Positions 1 through 6,183 of a DNA stretch of 9,036 bases are shown in pieces. The stretch lies in NCBI GenBank assembly GCA_030600725.1, contig JAUVLN010000066.1:1-9036 (forward strand), in the 5' to 3' direction. Position 1 is the first letter of the stretch. Each line of letters starts with the position of its first letter. The notes below the pieces were generated by a model. That model did no database searches, had not been told where the DNA came from, and was given only the letters and a program-made list of their open reading frames with translations. Source of the DNA: Thermoplasmatota archaeon. Its GTDB lineage: Archaea; Thermoplasmatota; Penumbrarchaeia; Penumbrarchaeales; Penumbrarchaeaceae. The position numbers were made by a program, and so were the translations under genes.

Positions 1-2268
1 TTCGATCTGGACATATTCGTTGATGGGGTTTCCATCTTCGATACAAACACAAGGATTCAGGCAGAAAGCAACTGGACATGGTACATACCCATATCTCAAT
101 ACGAGAGAAAGGGTCAATTCAATATATCGGTGGTGATCAATTCCGATCACCTTATCAGGGACCTCAACGAGTCCAACAACAGATTCGAGGGATCGGCGCA
201 GGTCAATATCATCCCAGTTATCGATCAGACCATATCAACGTCAACATCCAATAGATCGGAGGAGTTCGGCCTGACCCTCTTCGTGGATGATCCGGATGGG
301 GCCATCTCTCCCGACCGGGTCAACATAACGATCTCCGGCCCTGAAGAGACGATCTACACCCCTACATTCCTTGAAATTAGCGGAACCCTGGTGGGAGCGA
401 CCCTCGATTATTCCATGACCTTTCCATGGGATGCCCCCCTTGGATTCTACGATGTGACCTTCCTGTACACGGATGTGAACGGAAGCCGGGACCAGGTGGT
501 CGTCGAGAGGGCACTTCTCGTTCTGAACAACGACCCCACACTGAACGGCAGCATCTCCGACAAAGTGATCCCGCGGGGCGGTGGATTCTCATTGGACCTG
601 GAATGGAGCGATGTGGACACGCCGGACGGATCCCTGACCCTGCTCCTCGAGGTGGAAGGGTTGGAGATGGGCCCGATTGACCCGTATTCAACTCATATGG
701 GCTCCCATAACGGGACATATAATTATCTCGTCCCCTCCTCCATCGATTCCCAGGAGATCTCGATAGAGGCGAGGGTATACGACAGAGACGGATCCTACGC
801 CACCTGGGAGTCCTTACTTTCCACCTTCAATAACCCACCCAACGGCACCATGGAGGGCGGTCCGTTCAATGTCTCTCGATTGGATACGGTCTCATTCACC
901 ATCATCTACAGCGATCCGGAGGGCCAACCCACCAGGAGCGCCCAGGTATCACTATGGGGGCCCAAGGGCAAGGAGACGGAGACCATTGCAGAGACCCACA
1001 GGCTCTCTCTGGAACATCTGGAGGAGTATGAGTTGACCATCAACTGCTCTGAACTTGAGCTGGGGGCCTATGACCTTATCTTCACCTATGAGGATGATGA
1101 GTGGGCGGATGGTCTGGTGACACTTGAGGACGCGTTGACCGTTCACAATATTCTCCCCGTGATCGGAGAACCAGGCCTTGAGTATCTCCGGTCGGATGTG
1201 GAGATCGGATCGGATATCCTGAGAGGGGATGAGATCACGATCCGCCTTACCGTTGAAGATGCGGACGATCCGGGGTTCGGGCTCTATCTGGACGGTGTGT
1301 TAATAGGCCCGGACGGCGAGGCCTTGAGGGATCTCACATTCTCGAAGAGAGGCAGTTCCCTGTTCGAATTCGACCTCAGGACAGATATGAACTGGCCCTT
1401 TGGCCGATACTCTCTTGAACTGACCCTGACGGATGACCGGATGGGCACGGACCACGTTGTGATCGAAGATATATTCGCCCTGTACAGTGAGGCCCCCGAG
1501 GTGAGCGACGTCTCCGTCTCATTGGAGGAGGACGGGTCCGTCCTCGTCGAGGTCCTGGTATTATCAGGTGCGGGAGGTTCCCTGCCCGAGAGCGTCACGG
1601 CTGAGCTCGCGGACGGCAACGGGACGATAGTTCGGATCGACCTGATATCGGTGGGAGCCCTGCTGTGGTATCAGAGCACTGAAGTGGAGCGCCTTCCCAC
1701 GGGGATATCGCTGATACTGAAGGATGACCAGGGTCGTGTCCAATACTGGAATGGATCCGTGGAGCTGAACACTTCCGAACCCGATGTGGATGATGATCCA
1801 CCTGAAGAGGTCGGGGAGGAGAGCTCGTCGCTTCCGATGATCGCTGCTGTGGTCCTGATCGCCCTCCTGGTTATCGCCGTCATAGGCTTCTTTATCCTGT
1901 ATATGGTCATATCCCGAAAAAGGGCATCCAGGCCGCCGATCATGATGGCCCCCCCGCCCATGCCTCCGGGTATCCTCTCGGGCGATCAGGCATCTCAGCT
2001 TCCCGCCCCCGATGAAGAGGGTCAGACGGATCTGATGGCGGGCGGCGGTCCGTCTCCCGAAGAGCTGCCTCCGGCAGGATCGGAACCGCCGGTCGATGGA
2101 GAGGTCCCAATGGAGCCAACCACCGCGGAAGTTGAAGGGGGCCCCCCGGATGAGGTACCCGCGGTTGATGAGGCGGTTCCCTCCCGGGAGCCCGCGGAGA
2201 TGCCGATGCCGGAGGATCCGGTCGCTCCGGAAGGGGAAGTCAAGTCCTCCGATCAGGCCATTCCGTAG
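1..2268 (+). CDS. Secreted Ig-like/CARDB repeat protein with C-terminal membrane anchor (5' end missing)
   Basis: The frame is open from base 1, so the gene begins before the window and the ATG at 130 is internal; 755 codons are visible. The first ~65 residues resemble the end of a CARDB domain (strand pattern ending in NSDHLIRDLNESNNRF). Several Ig-like beta-sandwich units of about 100-120 residues follow, separated by short N/P-rich linkers such as NNDPTLNG, NNPPNG and NILPVIG. N-x-S/T sequons are scattered through the extracellular part, compatible with archaeal N-glycosylation. A single hydrophobic helix (window residues ~613-635) is followed by a basic stop-transfer SRKRASR and a roughly 115-residue tail rich in Pro, Glu and Asp. 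I infer a cell-surface protein with its bulk outside and its tail in the cytoplasm. Its ligand is unknown. The GC-rich codon use matches the downstream genes. Confidence 0.9.
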   Translation, partial: FDLDIFVDGVSIFDTNTRIQAESNWTWYIPISQYERKGQFNISVVINSDHLIRDLNESNNRFEGSAQVNIIPVIDQTISTSTSNRSEEFGLTLFVDDPDGAISPDRVNITISGPEETIYTPTFLEISGTLVGATLDYSMTFPWDAPLGFYDVTFLYTDVNGSRDQVVVERALLVLNNDPTLNGSISDKVIPRGGGFSLDLEWSDVDTPDGSLTLLLEVEGLEMGPIDPYSTHMGSHNGTYNYLVPSSIDSQEISIEARVYDRDGSYATWESLLSTFNNPPNGTMEGGPFNVSRLDTVSFTIIYSDPEGQPTRSAQVSLWGPKGKETETIAETHRLSLEHLEEYELTINCSELELGAYDLIFTYEDDEWADGLVTLEDALTVHNILPVIGEPGLEYLRSDVEIGSDILRGDEITIRLTVEDADDPGFGLYLDGVLIGPDGEALRDLTFSKRGSSLFEFDLRTDMNWPFGRYSLELTLTDDRMGTDHVVIEDIFALYSEAPEVSDVSVSLEEDGSVLVEVLVLSGAGGSLPESVTAELADGNGTIVRIDLISVGALLWYQSTEVERLPTGISLILKDDQGRVQYWNGSVELNTSEPDVDDDPPEEVGEESSSLPMIAAVVLIALLVIAVIGFFILYMVISRKRASRPPIMMAPPPMPPGILSGDQASQLPAPDEEGQTDLMAGGGPSPEELPPAGSEPPVDGEVPMEPTTAEVEGGPPDEVPAVDEAVPSREPAEMPMPEDPVAPEGEVKSSDQAIP

Positions 2269-2277
2269 ATACAGAAG

Positions 2278-2287
2278 GATATAAAAA
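2278..2287 (+). promoter_or_regulatory. TATA box of the NOG1 gene
   Basis: GATATAAAAA follows a purine-rich BRE-like stretch (cagaag) and is centred about 34 bases before the ATG at 2317. This predicts a transcript starting within roughly 10 nt of the start codon. No good Shine-Dalgarno site lies before that ATG, in keeping with an almost leaderless archaeal mRNA. Confidence 0.5.
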
Positions 2288-2316
2288 GTAGGAGCGGGTA
2301 GCCGATTCGATAGGCT

Positions 2317-3360
2317 ATGTTCAAAGTGCCCACTATAATGACCGCAGATGAGATCCTGGACAAGGCGTTCCGCAGGGCCAACAAGGTCCAGATATCCGAT
2401 CCCAACTACAGGTTCAGGATGCAGAAGCTCAACTCATCCAAGGTCGACTCCGCAACCTCGGTCATCGATGCGGTCCTGAAGAGGTACGTGGAGGCGTTCC
2501 CCTCTTTCGACCAAATCCCCGAGTTCTACAGGGCCCTTATCGACCTGATGTTCTCCGTGGACAAGATCCGCAGGTCCCTTGGCAGGATCGACGGGGCCAG
2601 AAAGGAGATCACCAAGATAGGCTCCAAGTCGGCCCGGCAGATCAAAAGGACCGGTAAACCCACCTATATGGCCTACAAGAGGACCGAGGCATACGGGAGG
2701 GTATCGTCGATCGTAAAGGCACTTGACCCGACCCTGCGCTATCTGGACGAGGTTCGTAACGGTTTCAAGCAGCTTCCAGCCATCCCCACCAAGTACCCCA
2801 CCGCCGTAATAGCGGGATCCCCCAATGTGGGGAAATCCCAGCTTATCGGTGCGATGTCGACCGCCACTCCCAAGGTGGCATCCTACCCTTTCACCAGCCA
2901 GGAGCTCTCCGTCGGCCATTTCATGGACCGCAGGGACAGATACCAGCTCGTGGACACGCCCGGCCTGCTCGATAGGCCCTTCGACGAGAGAAACACCATA
3001 GAGAAGCAGGCGGTCCTCGCCCTGACCCTTCTGACCGATCTGTGCATATACATGATCGATCCAACGGGGAACTGTGGATTTCCACTTGAGCCACAGCTAT
3101 CCCTGCTGGACTCCCTCTTCGAATCCATTCCCGGGATGAGGTTTCTCCTGGTCGTGAGCAAGTCGGACCTCAAAGTTCCCGATCACGTGGACATGTCGTT
3201 CATGGAGTCGCTTCCCGCGAAGCTGGGAGATCGGTACCTGGGCCTGATCACAATATCCGCAAAGGAGGGGACCGGCCTGGATGAATTGAGGGCCATCCTG
3301 ATAGAGTCGCTGGAAGCAAGGGAGCCCCGTTTGAAGGAAAAGAAGGAGATCATCGAGTGA
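2317..3360 (+). CDS. NOG1-family GTPase, ribosome assembly factor
   Basis: This is a 347-residue member of the NOG1 branch of Obg-like GTPases. Known members bind the large ribosomal subunit during maturation. The N-terminal ~155 residues form the family's helical domain, opening with MFKVPTIMTADEILDKAFRR, which supports the first ATG over the one at residue 8. The G domain follows: G1 GSPNVGKS (167-174), G2 region YPFTS (190-194), G3 DTPG (213-216), G4 SKSD (281-284) and G5 SAKEG (314-318). The G4 first position is Ser instead of the usual Asn or Thr. The length fits archaeal NOG1, which lacks the long C-terminal extension of eukaryotic homologues. It appears monocistronic, with its own TATA box, and its stop abuts the stop of the convergent gene on the other strand. 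The family assignment is firm; the role is by homology. Confidence 0.95.
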   Translation: MFKVPTIMTADEILDKAFRRANKVQISDPNYRFRMQKLNSSKVDSATSVIDAVLKRYVEAFPSFDQIPEFYRALIDLMFSVDKIRRSLGRIDGARKEITKIGSKSARQIKRTGKPTYMAYKRTEAYGRVSSIVKALDPTLRYLDEVRNGFKQLPAIPTKYPTAVIAGSPNVGKSQLIGAMSTATPKVASYPFTSQELSVGHFMDRRDRYQLVDTPGLLDRPFDERNTIEKQAVLALTLLTDLCIYMIDPTGNCGFPLEPQLSLLDSLFESIPGMRFLLVVSKSDLKVPDHVDMSFMESLPAKLGDRYLGLITISAKEGTGLDELRAILIESLEAREPRLKEKKEIIE

Positions 3361-4014
3361 TCATCTCTCGATCAGCTTCTCTATCTCAAGGTGCTCCTCC
3401 AGATAGTTGATGATCCTGTTGAAGTACTCCTCCTCCATCTCACCGTCGATGTCCAGATAGATGTCGTGCGAGAAACGGGTGTGTTTTCTCCGGACCTTTA
3501 TCCTCGCCTCGAGCCCGTCTTCCTCGCCCTTGAACACCGTTGCGGAAGCCTCCTCGATGGAGGCGTCTGATGATGCTATTCCCTTGATGTTCTCCAGTAC
3601 CTCACGGAGGTCCCACTCCTTCTCCGGATGCTCGTAAACGACCCCGTCCCCTATCTCCAGGGAGGCGAGGTTCTTGAACTTCGCCCTGGCAAGGGCGCGC
3701 AGGCATAGCTCGATCGTGGAAACGACGTCGAAGTCGGCCTCCCTGGGATCGACCCCTATCACATCAAGGAAGGTCTCGACGAAGTTATCATCGCCCATAT
3801 CCTTCGCGTCCAGATCGATGTAGAGCCTCGGGTCCTTCACCCTCATGACCGTTGAAGGTCTCGGCTTGAATATCTCCCTCTTTGGCTCCGAAGATACCTC
3901 GAACGAGGGGATCAATCCCGGATACTGCCCCTCGAGTCTGGCGCTGTGCTTGCTTGAGGACCCTTTCATGATCCTGGTATCCCTCTCAACTCCGTATGTA
4001 CCGCTATCTGACAT
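3361..4014 (-). CDS. Uncharacterised 217-residue soluble protein
   Basis: I do not recognise this family. The protein is acidic and soluble, with no signal peptide, membrane helix or cysteine cluster. The first ~50 residues are low in predicted structure and contain a basic patch. From about residue 57 (MRVKDPRLYIDLDAK) it looks like an ordered alpha/beta domain, with a helix around STIELCLRALARAKF and a charged C-terminal helix rich in Glu (MEEEYFNRIINYLEEHL). The start is the ATG read from 4014. There is no Shine-Dalgarno site before it, but an AT-rich TATA box lies about 28 nt upstream, the spacing expected for a leaderless transcript. It is divergent from the four-gene operon and convergent with NOG1. 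GC-rich codon use and a long clean frame make it a real gene. Confidence 0.8.
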   Translation of the reverse strand: MSDSGTYGVERDTRIMKGSSSKHSARLEGQYPGLIPSFEVSSEPKREIFKPRPSTVMRVKDPRLYIDLDAKDMGDDNFVETFLDVIGVDPREADFDVVSTIELCLRALARAKFKNLASLEIGDGVVYEHPEKEWDLREVLENIKGIASSDASIEEASATVFKGEEDGLEARIKVRRKHTRFSHDIYLDIDGEMEEEYFNRIINYLEEHLEIEKLIER

Positions 4015-4036
4015 GGATGGCGAAACGACGTTTTGG

Positions 4037-4047
4037 TTAATTATATT
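4037..4047 (-). promoter_or_regulatory. TATA box for the minus-strand gene, leaderless spacing
   Basis: On the minus strand this reads AATATAATTAA, centred about 28 bases before the ATG at 4014. Archaeal TATA boxes sit about 26-28 bases before the transcription start, so transcription would begin at or next to the start codon. The absence of a Shine-Dalgarno site agrees. Confidence 0.55.
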
Positions 4048-4070
4048 GGCGTTCCGGGGCGGGGATATGG

Positions 4071-4109
4071 GATAATATTGCGGAAAAGCCTCCTAGAAAC
4101 AAATAAAAT
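4071..4109 (+). promoter_or_regulatory. Probable promoter region of the four-gene operon
   Basis: Two AT-rich candidates lie in the 125-base divergent spacer. GATAATATT (4071-4079) would give a leader of about 37 nt. AAATAAAA (4101-4108), preceded by the purine-rich GAAAC, would give a start a few nt before the ATG at 4140. There is no clear Shine-Dalgarno site before 4140, which slightly favours the second. I cannot decide between them from sequence alone. Confidence 0.35.
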
Positions 4110-4139
4110 GATGAAAGGCGATATTACCGGCGAAGTGCC

Positions 4140-4562
4140 ATGGGAGAGATAGCCTCGAACGCCCACATATTGATGATCGCCATATTGATACTGGCGGTTA
4201 TACTCTACACCCTTTACGTTACGATATCCATAGTTAAAAGAAGGACCCGAATACGGGATTCCAACAAGGAGATATCGATCATCAAGATGGACCTGGTATC
4301 CAAACAGTCCCATCTTCAGAGCCTTATCGAGGACTCGGTCACGTGGACGCCCAGGGACCTTGAGACCTACGAGGCGGCCATGGAGGATACCAAGCTCCTG
4401 AAGGGGAAGCTGGATACCGGCATGGATATAGCCGATGTTAAAACGAAAAGACTGGAGCTGGGAAATGAGACGCACCAGCTGTTCGAAACGCTCCAGAAGA
4501 TCAAGTCCTATGAGGATCGGATGTTCGGGGACGGTGTGGCTGACAGGAGGGGGAAGAAGTGA
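4140..4562 (+). CDS. Membrane-anchored coiled-coil protein, first gene of a four-gene operon
   Basis: This is a 140-residue protein of unrecognised family. A short N-terminus (MGEIASNAH) leads into one hydrophobic helix (residues ~9-32) followed by KRRTRIR. By the positive-inside rule the N-terminus is outside and the remaining ~105 residues are cytoplasmic. That part is highly charged and helical, with heptad-like hydrophobic spacing (KEISIIKMDLVSKQSHLQSL; LELGNETHQLFETLQKI), so a coiled coil or helical bundle is likely. The ATG at 4140 is the first start in frame and lies close below a possible TATA box. Its TGA overlaps the GTG of the next gene by 4 bases (GTGA), which implies translational coupling. 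The topology matches the third gene of the operon. The function is unknown. Confidence 0.8.
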   Translation: MGEIASNAHILMIAILILAVILYTLYVTISIVKRRTRIRDSNKEISIIKMDLVSKQSHLQSLIEDSVTWTPRDLETYEAAMEDTKLLKGKLDTGMDIADVKTKRLELGNETHQLFETLQKIKSYEDRMFGDGVADRRGKK

Positions 4563-4924
4563 AGAAGAAGACCGTCAAGAAGCCCTCCAGATACATCCCC
4601 GAACGGATCAGGATGGTCATACGCAGCTTCGCCATATCGCACAAGGATGGGTACGACGACAGGTCGCTGGCGCTCCTCAAGGCCTATCTGCACGACAGGA
4701 AGAACTTCGACCTTGACGATAAGGGATTGAAGGGGGTGATCACGAAGGAGGCCAGGGGGATCAAGACCGAGGCGGTCCTTCGGGAGATCGATTCAATACT
4801 CTTCTCCACCAAGGAGGAGGCGGCGACGATCAAGCTGGGATCGCCCTTCTGCAGGGATTGCGGGATGTTCAAGAACCACAGGAAGGAGTGCCCTTACTGC
4901 GGATATCACGAGATGACGGTGTGA
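4559..4924 (+). CDS. Small zinc-ribbon protein, second gene of the operon
   Basis: This is a 121-residue soluble protein. Residues ~1-95 are charged and mostly helical, starting with a Lys-rich N-terminus (KKKTVKKPSRY). The C-terminus holds a zinc ribbon with C98-x2-C101 and C111-x2-C114 in the form CRDC...CPYC. The GTG start overlaps the previous stop by 4 bases and has a full AGGAGG at 4545-4550, eight bases upstream, so the start is well supported. The basic N-terminus and ribbon would suit nucleic-acid or protein binding, but this is inference. I do not recognise a named family. Confidence 0.8.
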   Translation: MKKKTVKKPSRYIPERIRMVIRSFAISHKDGYDDRSLALLKAYLHDRKNFDLDDKGLKGVITKEARGIKTEAVLREIDSILFSTKEEAATIKLGSPFCRDCGMFKNHRKECPYCGYHEMTV

Positions 4925-4928
4925 GGTG
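4923..4928 (+). promoter_or_regulatory. Ribosome binding site that favours the ATG at 4934
   Basis: GAGGTG lies 5 bases before the ATG at 4934 and matches the archaeal anti-Shine-Dalgarno. The in-frame GTG at 4928 would use part of this site as its own codon and has no comparable site before it. The ATG at 4934 is therefore the better start. Confidence 0.6.
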
Positions 4929-4933
4929 TGGAC

Positions 4934-5389
4934 ATGGTCGGCGATATCGTTATCAACTCCGCAGTCGGCGAGGGCGTCACCGCCGTATCGGACAACCTCA
5001 TGCTTGTACTGATCGTGCTGGGCATCTCGATCCTGCTCATTGCGATGATCCGGACCTTGGATGTCATCGACGGATACAGGCAGAGGGTCAAACTGGACGA
5101 CCTTGACCAGAGGAGGGAGAAGCTGGTAAACTACGCCAAGGTACAGAAGAGGCGCGCCCTGAGGGACGCCATGACCGGCCTGAAACCGGAGGAGAGAAGG
5201 CATCTGTACTCCATCTGGGAGGATAACGCGGTGGTCTCCAGGAAGGCATTGTACAGGCTCAACGAGCTGGAGGAGAGGACCCGAAGGGCCGAAAGGGGTG
5301 CGGAGAAGAGATGGGCGGAGGGGAAGCTCGGAGAGCTCAAGGAGACCGAGAGGGAGATATTCCCCGAGGCGTTCGGGAGGGGAAAGTAG
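4934..5389 (+). CDS. Membrane-anchored coiled-coil protein, third gene of the operon
   Basis: This is 151 residues from the ATG at 4934 (153 if the GTG at 4928 is used). A short N-terminal segment (~20 residues, neutral to acidic) precedes one hydrophobic helix of about 18-20 residues (LMLVLIVLGISILLIAMI). A long cytoplasmic region rich in Arg, Lys and Glu follows, with strong coiled-coil character (LNELEERTRRAERGAEKRW and LGELKETEREIF). The helix-breaking stretch MTGLKPEERRHLYSIWEDNA may form a hinge or a small folded unit. Its layout matches the first gene of the operon, though I see no clear sequence identity between the two. Its stop touches the next GTG with no gap. The family is unrecognised. 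Confidence 0.8.
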   Translation: MVGDIVINSAVGEGVTAVSDNLMLVLIVLGISILLIAMIRTLDVIDGYRQRVKLDDLDQRREKLVNYAKVQKRRALRDAMTGLKPEERRHLYSIWEDNAVVSRKALYRLNELEERTRRAERGAEKRWAEGKLGELKETEREIFPEAFGRGK

Positions 5390-5707
5390 GTGGCAAGGAG
5401 ATCCAACGGAAAGGAGGTCCTCTTCAACAGGGTGAGGTCCTCCATCAAGCCCGTGAGAAAGCAGGGGGACCTACCAGAGGAGGACCTGGAGTCCATGGAC
5501 GGGTTCAAGTGCGATCTCTGCCTGGACGTTATAAAGAGAGCTCAGCTCCTCCAGTGCCCCTTCTGCGGCAGATGGATATGCAGGAAACAGTGTTACAGCT
5601 TTGATGAGATGGTCTGTCTCTCCTGTGCGGGGGTCGTCAGGCTGATGAGGGAATCCATGGTACTGGGTTCTCTTGGAGAGATAGAGGAGTCCCCTAAAAA
5701 GGAGTAG
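5390..5707 (+). CDS. Eight-cysteine cross-brace-like zinc-finger protein, last gene of the operon
   Basis: This is a 105-residue protein. A basic N-terminus of ~35 residues leads to eight cysteines at 41, 44, 56, 59, 64, 68, 76 and 79, spaced C-x2-C-x11-C-x2-C-x4-C-x3-C-x7-C-x2-C. Four close pairs in this order fit two zinc ions bound in an interleaved (cross-brace) treble-clef fold, as in FYVE or RING fingers. The spacing is nearest to FYVE, but the FYVE basic RRHHCR motif and the RING histidine are both absent. Two separate zinc ribbons are the alternative. The GTG start directly follows the previous stop, and GGGAGGGG at 5375-5382 provides a ribosome site 7 bases upstream. The short C-terminus is acidic. 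The function is unknown; a role as a protein-protein adaptor next to the two membrane proteins is inference. Confidence 0.8.
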   Translation: MARRSNGKEVLFNRVRSSIKPVRKQGDLPEEDLESMDGFKCDLCLDVIKRAQLLQCPFCGRWICRKQCYSFDEMVCLSCAGVVRLMRESMVLGSLGEIEESPKKE

Positions 5708-5742
5708 ATCGTCTGTCTTCGATGTAGGGACGGAAGTAACGG

Positions 5743-5751
5743 TTTTTTTTT
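5743..5751 (+). terminator. T-tract terminator after the operon
   Basis: Nine T residues in a row begin 36 bases after the operon's last stop. Archaeal RNA polymerase stops at such T runs without needing a stable hairpin, and none stands directly before it. It also marks the switch to AT-rich DNA. Confidence 0.6.
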
Positions 5752-5852
5752 ATCTACTCTACTGCATTCACTTCTTCAGCTTTCCTATTCATTGAGCAAG
5801 GAACATTTAGTGTTGGTGCCTCGGTTTAATAATGTCGATTTGAACGTGATAG

Positions 5853-5940
5853 GTTCACATATCCATCTTGTGATCCCAACTGTTTTTGGAGTTGGATGTG
5901 AAGCTTTGGCGGGTCTTCGCATGAGGCCCGCTTCGCATCC
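5853..5940 (+). other. Structured hairpin region with two competing folds
   Basis: Fold A: GGATGTGAAGC (5894-5904) pairs with GCTTCGCATCC (5930-5940) over 11 positions with one G-U, and encloses GCGGGTC/GGCCCGC (5909-5915 with 5925-5931). The last two positions of the outer stem and the first two of the inner stem compete. Fold B: AGTTGGATGTGAA (5890-5902) pairs with CCAACT (5875-5880) and TTCACAT (5853-5859), with a 15-base bulge. The folds share 5894-5902 and exclude each other. It could be part of a small RNA, a leader structure or a degraded repeat. The strand of any transcript is unknown. Confidence 0.4.
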
Positions 5941-5955
5941 TTAAATGTCATTTTG

Positions 5956-6021
5956 ATGAAAAGCAATTATCCCAAGGATTGGAAAGAAATTGACCAACAC
6001 ATTATGTTCCATGCTCTATAA
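5956..6021 (+). pseudogene. Possible remnant of an HNH-type endonuclease N-terminus
   Basis: A 21-codon ORF encodes MKSNYPKDWKEIDQHIMF and three more residues before TAA. The pattern YP-x-(D/N)-WKEI followed by an I-x-F stretch recalls, from memory, the first residues of many HNH nucleases. No CxxC or HNH motif follows in any frame I read, so at most this is a decayed fragment. It has no good ribosome site. It may also be chance. Confidence 0.2.
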
Positions 6022-6113
6022 TTAATGGAGGTTTTATACAAAGAATATAATTGAAGATAGTATTTGCATAGAAATCTTTGGGGAAGTAATTATGATTTCA
6101 TCTTAAATTATAG

Positions 6114-6130
6114 GAAAAGAGATATAAAAT
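6114..6130 (+). promoter_or_regulatory. BRE/TATA promoter of the propeller-TSP3 gene
   Basis: A purine-rich GGAAAAGA leads directly into GATATAAAAT, a good archaeal BRE plus TATA box. Transcription should start near 6150, giving a leader of about 35-50 nt with possible ribosome sites (AGGA at 6172-6175; GAGGGTGA at 6189-6196). Confidence 0.55.
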
Positions 6131-6183
6131 GATTACCTTTGTTAGATGGCTTAAGTTAAAAGGAAAGAGTTAGGAAAAATATC

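Larger units (their letters stand above)
5708..6183. other. AT-rich 476-base intergenic stretch without a convincing gene
   Basis: The stretch holds the operon terminator, a structured hairpin region (5853-5940), a 21-codon ORF resembling the start of HNH-type nucleases (5956-6021), and the BRE/TATA promoter of the propeller gene. Other AT-rich boxes (around 6015, 6033 and 6046) could act as promoters, but no feature picks one out. I see no tRNA, no direct-repeat array and no longer reading frame on either strand. Confidence 0.6.

Noticed and set aside
377..718. Minus-strand and alternate-frame ORFs within the Ig-like protein gene
   Set aside because: They have Arg/Pro/Gly-rich compositions typical of wrong-frame reading of GC-rich codons, and the plus frame is a coherent domain protein.
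5815..5885. tRNA-like look of the stretch containing GGTTCACA
   Set aside because: Only a 4-bp stem surrounds it, the T-loop consensus is not met, and no acceptor, D or anticodon arms can be drawn.
5943..6000. C/D-box small RNA suggested by TGATGA at 5955-5960
   Set aside because: The C box lacks the usual purine before it, and no CTGA D box or internal C'/D' pair is found at a suitable distance.
6129..6173. 14-codon ORF just before the propeller gene, a possible leader peptide
   Set aside because: It begins inside the TATA box, upstream of the predicted transcription start, so it would not be translated from that transcript.
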